A stretch of 27,279 nucleotides of DNA, taken from assembly GCA_024710445.1 (NCBI GenBank), contig JANJUT010000036.1, positions 1-27,279 of the forward strand. Reading direction: 5' to 3'. Both the position numbers and the translations under genes were made by a program. Shown one piece after another: positions 22,291 to 27,279 of this stretch. Position 1 is the stretch's first letter. Each line of letters starts with the position of its first letter. The stretch comes from Thiobacillus sp. Its GTDB lineage: Bacteria; Pseudomonadota; Gammaproteobacteria; Burkholderiales; Thiobacillaceae. Under the pieces are notes generated by a model. The model saw nothing but the letters and a program-made list of their open reading frames with translations, ran no database searches and was not told the DNA's origin.

Positions 22291-23110
22291 CCAAAGGCAC
22301 AACCTCCGTGCAGGCCCCTTCTTTACTCAGCATCGCTGCCCGGTTGAACCAGACAACCAGAACCGCAGCCGCCACGAAGAACAACGTGTCGTAAGGCTGG
22401 GCGTCGGGCCAGATCGGATTTATCAGCTGGAAATGCATCAAGGCAGGGAGCAGGATGCTGCCGCGAGAGGCATTGAACAGTGCAGTCACGATCAAGCTGA
22501 CTGCAATCGTACCGGCGAAGAACGGAGTGAATGACCAGGCACCTTGCTGGGTGCCGCTCAACATGAATGCAGGCAGGTGCCAGACCCCCCAAATGACACC
22601 GAGTATCAGCGCGGCCCAAATGGGTGCGAACTTGCGTTGCAGCAAAGGCAACGCGATCCCCCGCCAGCCGAACTCCTCGATCGGTCCTTTGATGGCAGCA
22701 AGCAACATTGCCATGAGGAGTGACTGAATTGAGAGAAACGGAAACGGTTCCGCGAAAAAGTTGCCTTTCAGCGCAGCGCCCCCAAAGAAAAGCAGCGGAA
22801 TGCCAACGATCAAAAAAGCATACCAGGCGGGCGCGCAGCGCCAGAGAAACAGGCGGGCAAGGTAACGCCGCATGCCCCGCAGGCCACTGTTGTGGATGAC
22901 GACGATGAACGCTGCGATTGCTGGTGCGTACACCGCCAGATAGAAGAGAGGATGATCGCCCGTCAATTCGCCAAATATGGCGTTCATCCTGTCCGGAAGA
23001 AGAATGAACAGCGCCAGGATGCCCCACGCCAGCCCGAAAGTCATCAGCAGAAATGGGGCCAGCGAGATCAATGCAATCTGACGTCTGTCCGCAACTGGTG
23101 GGAATGTCAT
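22247..23110 (-). CDS. CPBP family intramembrane protease
   Basis: 287 residues from the ATG at 23110; the longer frame from 23212 overlaps the upstream gene. The three CPBP motifs are intact: EEFGWRG (Glu145, Glu146, Arg150), GVWHLPAF (His178) and ALMHFQLIN (His226, Asn231). Six or more membrane helices can be recognised. CPBP proteases (CAAX-like) process prenylated or other membrane proteins, and in bacteria some give bacteriocin self-immunity. The last ~20 residues read out of frame into the AHSA1 remnant, so the native C-terminus may have been replaced. Fourteen bases separate it from the upstream membrane-protein gene, so the two are probably cotranscribed. Confidence 0.88.
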   Translation of the reverse strand: MTFPPVADRRQIALISLAPFLLMTFGLAWGILALFILLPDRMNAIFGELTGDHPLFYLAVYAPAIAAFIVVIHNSGLRGMRRYLARLFLWRCAPAWYAFLIVGIPLLFFGGAALKGNFFAEPFPFLSIQSLLMAMLLAAIKGPIEEFGWRGIALPLLQRKFAPIWAALILGVIWGVWHLPAFMLSGTQQGAWSFTPFFAGTIAVSLIVTALFNASRGSILLPALMHFQLINPIWPDAQPYDTLFFVAAAVLVVWFNRAAMLSKEGACTEVVPLANSSGMPDARSHGL

Positions 23111-23111
23111 G

Positions 23112-23128
23112 AGTAAAGTAACTTTACT
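23112..23128 (-). promoter_or_regulatory. Palindrome AGTAAAGT-N-ACTTTACT between two membrane-protein genes
   Basis: Eight-base perfect arms around one central base, covering the stop of the upstream gene and ending 1 base before the CPBP ATG. It could hide the ribosome binding site of the CPBP gene or serve as operator. No regulator is identified. Confidence 0.4.
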
Positions 23129-23543
23129 TAATGTTTGAGTTGCTGAAATTCTGGTCGCAGCCACGCGCCCTGGCGGCCAATGCGGGCGCGAAGAGCATGA
23201 ATAGCAGGCCAAGGCTCATAAACCCACCCTCTGCCATGTTGTAGTCAGACAGCATGCGCTCCAGCGAATAGCCGAGCGCTGTGCCCAGGCCAAACTCAAA
23301 AATGGCGATCAGCACCACCCACAGCAAACCCACCCGGAACTGCTCCGAAAATGAGCTGGCATTGATCCAGCGTATGCTCATCCAGGTGATGGCGAAGATG
23401 ATTATTGATCCGATCAGGACACCAACTTGCCGCGCGGGCATATCGCCAATCAACGGTGTGATGAAACGCTGTCGAAAGACGCCGTGGATTGATTCGGCAA
23501 TCACAATCAGAAACCATATTGCCAATGCTCTAGGCCAACTCAT
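23124..23543 (-). CDS. Hypothetical membrane protein upstream of CPBP
   Basis: 139 residues from the ATG at 23543; a TTG one codon upstream is equally close to GGGAGG on the minus strand. Three or four membrane helices are visible (ALAIWFLIVIAESI, VGVLIGSIIIFAITWMSI, VGLLWVVLIAIFEFGLGTALGYSL, MSLGLLFMLFAPALA). No known family is recognised. Adjacent to the CPBP gene, so they may act together. Confidence 0.75.
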   Translation of the reverse strand: MSWPRALAIWFLIVIAESIHGVFRQRFITPLIGDMPARQVGVLIGSIIIFAITWMSIRWINASSFSEQFRVGLLWVVLIAIFEFGLGTALGYSLERMLSDYNMAEGGFMSLGLLFMLFAPALAARARGCDQNFSNSNIK

Positions 23544-23733
23544 CAATGCAATGCCTCCCGTTTGTGCTGGGTAAGTCCAGATGCATACACAGGCTCTTCA
23601 AGGTACAGAAACACGATCATTGCGAACGCGAAAACGGCCATTGAATCGCATCGCCAGCAGGTCACCAGACAACGGTTCATCGGTCGTTCCATATTGTTGG
23701 GCATGACGCGGGTTCAAGTTTGAAACGCTGGCC

Positions 23734-23755
23734 AGTAGCTAGCAAGTAGCTAACA
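23734..23755 (+). repeat. Tandem 11-bp repeat AGTAGCTARCA
   Basis: AGTAGCTAGCA (23734-23744) and AGTAGCTAACA (23745-23755) differ at one base. They lie in the 264-base gap between the nitroreductase end and the membrane-protein start. No role assigned. Confidence 0.45.
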
Positions 23756-23807
23756 AATAAAATGGGGTATCCAGCCCTAACTCAGCAGCGCACGCCAACG
23801 CGTCCGC

Positions 23808-24851
23808 TTAAATAATGGGCGCGGCGGGAACAATCACGTCGTCAATTGGGCGACGCAGGCTGAACGGTGCTGTGGCGCCGTGGCCAAAACGCACCATCAA
23901 CTGTGCATGTTCCCCGTTGAGCTTCAGCCACGACTCGAATTGCGGTCGTAGCGGACGCACCTCGACAGGCTGATTGATGAAAGCAGTGCGGATATCAAGC
24001 GCGGTTGCTTGCAGGGCGAAGCGTTCATATGCACGTCCCACTTCGACCCACGCGGCCTTATCGTTCTGGCTTGACACGAAAACCACCACACCGGCTGAAC
24101 TCCTGATGTTTTTGGCATCGGTATCGGCTTGCCCTTTGGGCGTAAGCACCCACCCAATAATCCATTTCGCGATCCAAGTTGGTAATGCCGGCTGGCCACT
24201 GGTACGCCCGGACAGACCGTCGCCTGTGCGGAGGGCCGCACCAGGATTGAAGCGAATCCAGGAAACGAGTTCATCTCGAAATGCTCGATCCGTCAATTGC
24301 GTGACATTTCCACGGGTGACGTAGTCAATCACCGTGGCCTTTTGTGCCTCCGACAACAACATGATGGGACGGACATTCCGCCCTTCACCTGCTTTCTCCA
24401 GCTTCTCGAGCTCCGGCTGCCCAATCGGCGTGCCGTCATAGGCCGTCTTTACGCATTGGCGTCGGGTTATGGCCCGATATAAATCGGTGGCGCCAGCCGA
24501 GGGCCTTCGGCTCAGAACAACGACAACGCTCTCTTCGTCGGGGTTGAATCGGACATCAGCCGAGAAGCCCTGCGCCGCAGCAGCATGAACGACATTCTCG
24601 GCTGCGCAGCCCAAGCTCTTGAAGAGGTGGCTGTCGTCTGGATCGACTGCCGGACAACGCCGCGTAAAGTCGGGCAGGATTGTAATGGCGTCTTGCCTGA
24701 CGCAGAACGTCCATGGCTGGGTGTTGTGACTGGAGGCCGCAAGCGTGGCGCATCGAATGAGTTCTCTGGTATCCAATACACCATCCGCCCGCAAGGCATC
24801 CAATCGGCGTATTTCGCTAGCAGCTTGATCGTATTCTTTGGTCGACGCCAT
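23808..24851 (-). CDS. Acg-type nitroreductase family FMN-binding oxidoreductase
   Basis: 347 residues from the ATG at 24851, with GGAAGA on the minus strand 7 bases upstream. The opening LIRCATLAASSHNTQPWTF (32-49) is the typical FMN-binding start of the Acg/nitroreductase-like group (AxxSHNTQPW). LYRAITRRQCVKTAYDG (Arg, then RR) matches the RRSxR-like motif of nitroreductases. Length of about 340 is typical for Acg-like proteins rather than the short NfsA/B type. Reaction is probably NAD(P)H-dependent flavin reduction or FMN sequestration; the substrate is unknown. It lies inside the interval that separates the two AHSA1 parts. Confidence 0.88.
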   Translation of the reverse strand: MASTKEYDQAASEIRRLDALRADGVLDTRELIRCATLAASSHNTQPWTFCVRQDAITILPDFTRRCPAVDPDDSHLFKSLGCAAENVVHAAAAQGFSADVRFNPDEESVVVVLSRRPSAGATDLYRAITRRQCVKTAYDGTPIGQPELEKLEKAGEGRNVRPIMLLSEAQKATVIDYVTRGNVTQLTDRAFRDELVSWIRFNPGAALRTGDGLSGRTSGQPALPTWIAKWIIGWVLTPKGQADTDAKNIRSSAGVVVFVSSQNDKAAWVEVGRAYERFALQATALDIRTAFINQPVEVRPLRPQFESWLKLNGEHAQLMVRFGHGATAPFSLRRPIDDVIVPAAPII

Positions 24852-24964
24852 CGCTTTTCTTCCTATAAACCACTGGAATCATAGGTCAACGCCGCGCAAT
24901 TAAAAATCAAGGGGCAAAGTGCTTTATGGCGGGCCCTTGCATTAATTTTCTTGAGTGATTTTTT

Positions 24965-25159
24965 CTACATTTTCAAGAATGAACTGCCGGGTGGCCGATC
25001 GGATGGCTGCCTGCTCAACAGCGATAAGTAGATGTTTCCCCTCTCGAACCATTGCCTGAGCAGTTCGGACTCGGTCCAGGCCCGCCAGACCAGGTGGGGC
25101 GGCACGTCGATGATGCGCTCAAAAGTCAAATCCAGTTTGCTGTTGAGGTGCGTTGTCAT
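24965..25159 (-). pseudogene. AHSA1/SRPBCC gene, N-terminal part truncated
   Basis: From the ATG at 25159, [30 protein letters not shown] matches the N-terminus of AHSA1-type SRPBCC proteins. After about residue 38 (near 25045) the similarity ends and 26 unrelated residues lead to a stop at 24965. A full family member is about 145-160 residues. The start overlaps the arsR 3' end by 41 bases. ArsR-AHSA1 pairs are common in proteobacteria. The C-terminal part of the gene is found at 22189-22290. Confidence 0.75.
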
Positions 25160-25712
25160 CTGTCTTGTCCCTGGCTGAGGATGGCTTTCGTGCGGTGCGC
25201 CTGGGTTTTTCAGGACCTGAAACCGACGGGGATCGGCCCTGCTTTTCAGCACTTGGTTTTGCCTTGTCCGGCGTATCGCCTGGTTTGATTGAGCGTGGTT
25301 TGCTTGAGCTTGGTTTGCTTGAGCGTGGCTTGATTGCGTCTGGATTGGAGGCCATGTCCTGTGCCGGCTTCGCCGCCGATTGAGCGGCATGCCGTTCCTG
25401 CCGCGTGGCATCCGGTTGGTCGAGGCGCCCTTCCCACAACGGTCGGTACTGCTCGATCCAATCCATCGCTTGCCTGAATTGCTCGCCATTGATCCTGCAG
25501 GGGCGCAGCTGGGCCTGGCGGCTTTTGGTCAGCAAGCCGGCTTTTTCCAGCACTTTGATGTGTTTCGAGATGGCCGGCAGGCTCATCCTGAACGGTGCGG
25601 CAAGTTCATTGACCGTGGCTTCCCCTTGCAGCAGGCGCGCGAGCATCGCCCGCCGCGTGGGATCGGACAAGGCGGCAAAGGCCAGGCTCACGGGATCTGC
25701 TGCAGGGCTCAC
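25119..25712 (-). CDS. ArsR-family regulator with long basic Pro/Ser-rich tail
   Basis: 197 residues from the GTG at 25712. Residues 8-95 form the winged helix-turn-helix: [22 protein letters not shown] followed by [28 protein letters not shown], with the recognition helix around 44-55. No Cys pair for metal binding is seen in the DNA-binding part (only Cys72), so it is not a classical metal sensor; this group often lies next to AHSA1 genes. Most relatives end near residue 110. Here a further ~90 residues of low complexity, rich in Lys, Pro and Ser, follow, containing four 5-residue repeats ([20 protein letters not shown]). Confidence 0.87.
   Translation of the reverse strand: MSPAADPVSLAFAALSDPTRRAMLARLLQGEATVNELAAPFRMSLPAISKHIKVLEKAGLLTKSRQAQLRPCRINGEQFRQAMDWIEQYRPLWEGRLDQPDATRQERHAAQSAAKPAQDMASNPDAIKPRSSKPSSSKPRSIKPGDTPDKAKPSAEKQGRSPSVSGPEKPRRTARKPSSARDKTDDNAPQQQTGFDF
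25281..25340 (+). repeat. Four tandem 15-bp repeats inside arsR
   Basis: Units of the form TGGTTTGCTTGAGCG lie at 25281-25295, 25296-25310, 25311-25325 and 25326-25340, the outer ones diverged. On the minus strand they encode five-residue units ending in Lys-Pro. The unit length is a multiple of three, so copy number can change without breaking the frame. Confidence 0.75.
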
Positions 25713-25736
25713 GTTATCTACCTATCGGTTAACTTG

Positions 25737-25760
25737 CCAGTTGATTAATTAATCTGTTGG
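25737..25760 (-). promoter_or_regulatory. Candidate operator in front of arsR
   Basis: A 24-bp imperfect palindrome CCAGTTGATTAATTAATCTGTTGG (arms pair at 9 of 12 positions) is flanked by two copies of GGTTAACTT at 25727-25735 and 25759-25767. The AT-rich element lies 25 bases upstream of the GTG and is a fitting site for an ArsR-type dimer. Confidence 0.5.
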
Positions 25761-25840
25761 TTAACTTTAAGCGCTGGCTTGGGGTTCGTCAAAGCCAGTG
25801 GATAGCCTACCGGCCGATCCTTCAGCTTCCCTCAATTTAA

Positions 25841-26080
25841 TTAAGAATCTTCGTCCCCCTGCTGTGCGGGTAGATCCGGCACCGCGCTCAGGTAATGCTC
25901 GAAGTCGCTGCGTTTGCCCTTGGCTGCTTCAGATTTGAGATAGTCGAGTGTCATCACCGAAGCCATTTTCTCGGCGGCAGCGCTGGCGATGAACTGGTTG
26001 ACGGAGATGGCATCACGCTCGGCCAGTTCCTTGATCTTTTGATGAACGGAGTTCGGCAAACGAACAGTCAGTGCGGTCAT
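25841..26080 (-). CDS. Ribbon-helix-helix antitoxin of a PIN toxin
   Basis: 79 residues from the ATG at 26080, with GAGGAG on the minus strand 7 bases upstream. LTVRLPNSVHQKIKELAERDAISVNQFIASAAAEKMASV is the Arc/HicB-type RHH fold with the SVNQFI second helix. The C-terminal part is acidic (PDLPAQQGDEDS) and probably binds the toxin. Overlaps the upstream toxin gene by 4 bases. It lies downstream of the toxin, the less common order. Confidence 0.85.
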   Translation of the reverse strand: MTALTVRLPNSVHQKIKELAERDAISVNQFIASAAAEKMASVMTLDYLKSEAAKGKRSDFEHYLSAVPDLPAQQGDEDS

Positions 26081-26499
26081 GTTGAGCTCCTCAAACGATT
26101 CAAAAAGTCGGCAGGTGTGATGGCCCGCACGTTCAGTTCCTCGACGCGGCGAAAGTCCCTGACGTTGTGCGTCACGATGAACTCGCTGCCCGATGCGACG
26201 GCGCATTCCAGCACCATGTCGTCGTCCGGGTCGCGCAAGAACGGCCTCCATAGGAAATGCACGTCCTGCAGATGCGCGATGGATGACAGATAGCGCACGA
26301 ACCCGAGCGCCATGTCGGCTGTCACGCCAGACGGCAGGTGCTCCGGCCGCGTCAGGACAGCCTGCCATTCCGTGTAGACCGCAATGGTGAGCGCGATCTC
26401 AAACTCCGGCGAGGGCAACATCGACACGACCCTGAAGCTTGCACCATTGCGCGAGCGGGAAGCTGCCACCAAAACCGAGGTATCTAGAACGATTCGCAT
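26077..26499 (-). CDS. PIN-family putative toxin (COG1569 type)
   Basis: 140 residues. MRIVLDTSVLVAASRSRNGAS is the typical COG1569 opening with Asp6. DDDMVLECAVASGSEFIVTHNVRDFR carries the further acidic ligands and the THNxxDF end. The group is annotated as putative toxin components of TA systems with RHH antitoxins. Toxin-first order with a 4-base overlap (ATGA) to the antitoxin gene. A good promoter lies immediately upstream and would give a very short leader. Confidence 0.88.
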   Translation of the reverse strand: MRIVLDTSVLVAASRSRNGASFRVVSMLPSPEFEIALTIAVYTEWQAVLTRPEHLPSGVTADMALGFVRYLSSIAHLQDVHFLWRPFLRDPDDDMVLECAVASGSEFIVTHNVRDFRRVEELNVRAITPADFLNRLRSST

Positions 26500-26536
26500 G
26501 GTATTACCAGTGTAACCACTAATAAACGGGTGTCAA
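26499..26536 (-). promoter_or_regulatory. Promoter and palindrome of the RHH-PIN module
   Basis: On the minus strand TTGACA (26536-26531) and TACACT (26514-26509) are 16 bases apart. The predicted start (about 26502) would leave only about three bases before the ATG at 26499. TGGTAATACCA at 26509-26499 is an 11-bp palindrome between the -10 and the ATG, well placed for antitoxin repression. Confidence 0.55.
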
Positions 26537-26543
26537 CCATAAC

Positions 26544-27279
26544 TTACCCCTCGGCCACGACGTCCAGCACCGCCTCGCCATACGCTTCCAGCTTCTTCGT
26601 CCCCAACCCGGATATCTCGCCCAGCTCAGCCAGCGTGGCGGGTCGGCGAGCGGCGATCTCGCGCAGGGTGGCGTCGTGCAGGATGACGTAGGCGGGTACG
26701 CCTTTTTCGTTGGCGGTTTCGCGGCGCCAGGTGCGCAAGGAGAGGAACATCGGATCCTCGTCGTCGTGGACGCCCTGCCCGCTGCTGGGGGCCAGCCGTG
26801 ATTTGCGTGACTTGGCACGCACTTCGATGGCGCGCAGCATCACGGTTTCCTCACCTTTGAGCACGGGCCGGGCCGCAGCGGTGAGTTTCAATGCGCCGTA
26901 GGCGGTGTGATCGACTTCCATCAGGCCGCGCACAACCAGTTGCCGCAACACCGCGCGCCAGACCTTGTCGCTCTGGCTGGCGCCGATGCCGAATACGCTC
27001 AGGTCGGCGTGGCCAAATTTCTCGACCTTCTCGGTTCGCTTGCCGAGCAAAACGTCGAGCACGTGGCCGGCGCCGAAGCGCTGGCCGGTGCGGTAGACCG
27101 TGGAGAGCAGCTTTGGCGCGGCCTCGGTACCATCCCACAGGGTGGGCGGATTGAGGCAGACATCGCAGTTGCCGCAGGGCTGGCTGGTTTCGCCGAAGTA
27201 GCTCAGCAGCGCGACGCGGCGGCAGCTCGCCGCTTCGCACAGGCCGACGAGCGCATCGAGCTTGGCGTGGCCGATGCGC
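26544..27279 (-). CDS. recQ: ATP-dependent DNA helicase RecQ, C-terminal part
   Basis: The minus-strand frame is open to the window edge, giving the last ~244 residues; the GTG at 27062 is internal. The zinc-binding block CEAASCRRVALLSYFGE followed by QPCGNCDVC has the four cysteines of RecQ. The RQC winged helix follows (STVYRTGQRFGAGHVLDVLLGK ... FGIGASQSDKVWRAVLRQL). The HRDC domain (FLSLRTWRRETANEKGVPAYVI ... LAELGEISGLGTKKLEAYGEAVL) closes the protein. RecQ unwinds DNA 3'-5' in recombination repair. The helicase motor domain lies outside the window. The 3' end is complete. Confidence 0.96.
   Translation of the reverse strand, partial: RIGHAKLDALVGLCEAASCRRVALLSYFGETSQPCGNCDVCLNPPTLWDGTEAAPKLLSTVYRTGQRFGAGHVLDVLLGKRTEKVEKFGHADLSVFGIGASQSDKVWRAVLRQLVVRGLMEVDHTAYGALKLTAAARPVLKGEETVMLRAIEVRAKSRKSRLAPSSGQGVHDDEDPMFLSLRTWRRETANEKGVPAYVILHDATLREIAARRPATLAELGEISGLGTKKLEAYGEAVLDVVAEG

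Noticed and set aside
23734..23807. Possible integron attC site after the nitroreductase gene (CTAAC and GTTAG-like words on both strands)
   Set aside because: The paired R/L boxes and the required spacing are not present, and no integrase or cassette array is seen in the window.
24908..24979. Short inverted repeats (CAAGGG/CCCTTG and TTCTTGA/TCAAGAA) between the nitroreductase gene and the AHSA1 relic
   Set aside because: Stems of only 6-7 bases with 18-20-base loops and no T-run on the right strand; they do not support a terminator or transposon end.
1..27279. CRISPR arrays, tRNA/rRNA genes, IS transposases, phage integrases
   Set aside because: No regularly spaced repeats, no tRNA cloverleaf or rRNA sequence, and no transposase or integrase motifs in any frame that I could recognise.

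Overview
The window looks like chromosomal DNA of a GC-rich proteobacterium, most likely a betaproteobacterium. The evidence is a full-length PepN close to the proteobacterial type, an overlapping parE-parC pair, RecQ with RQC and HRDC domains, and strongly GC-biased third codon positions. AT-richer patches (about 10.4-11.8 kb, 17.8-19 kb and the start of several toxin-antitoxin modules) break this composition and point to acquired DNA. The exact genus cannot be read from the sequence.

Layout. 1-2396 holds the C-terminal part of an SMC-like ABC ATPase and a Toprim-domain partner, resembling the JetC/JetD end of a Wadjet or MksBEFG-type system; any JetA/JetB-like genes would lie upstream. 2431-4111 carries two toxin-antitoxin (TA) modules with PIN toxins, vapBC and a ribbon-helix-helix/PIN pair. 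4161-6878 is pepN, followed by a DUF433/DUF5615 TA pair. 7785-10393 is a tight four-gene cluster built around an XRE/ImmA-IrrE regulator-protease, whose other three products I cannot assign; it is the best candidate for an undescribed system. 10456-11788 is a DarT1/NADAR DNA ADP-ribosylation TA module. MYG1 (minus strand) and parE-parC (plus strand) follow to 17668.

17896-21063 is a GbsR/MarR-type regulator with a 20-bp-arm perfect inverted repeat over its promoter. It precedes a five-gene operon (DCC oxidoreductase, small membrane protein, SDR, DoxX-like, DUF2269) that carries a second copy of the operator. 21208-27279 is all minus strand: TumE/TumA, a small antitoxin-like gene, a CPBP protease, a membrane protein, an Acg-type nitroreductase, an ArsR regulator, an RHH/PIN TA module, and recQ running off the end.

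Two structural scars stand out. Two fragments resembling the 3' end of pepN lie at about 7.55 kb and 17.73 kb, and they correspond to successive parts of the gene. An AHSA1/SRPBCC gene next to arsR is split: its 5' part is at 25159-25045 and its 3' end at about 22290-22189, with the nitroreductase, membrane protein and CPBP genes between. Together with six TA modules in 27 kb, this describes a chromosomal region that has repeatedly taken up small accessory modules around housekeeping genes.
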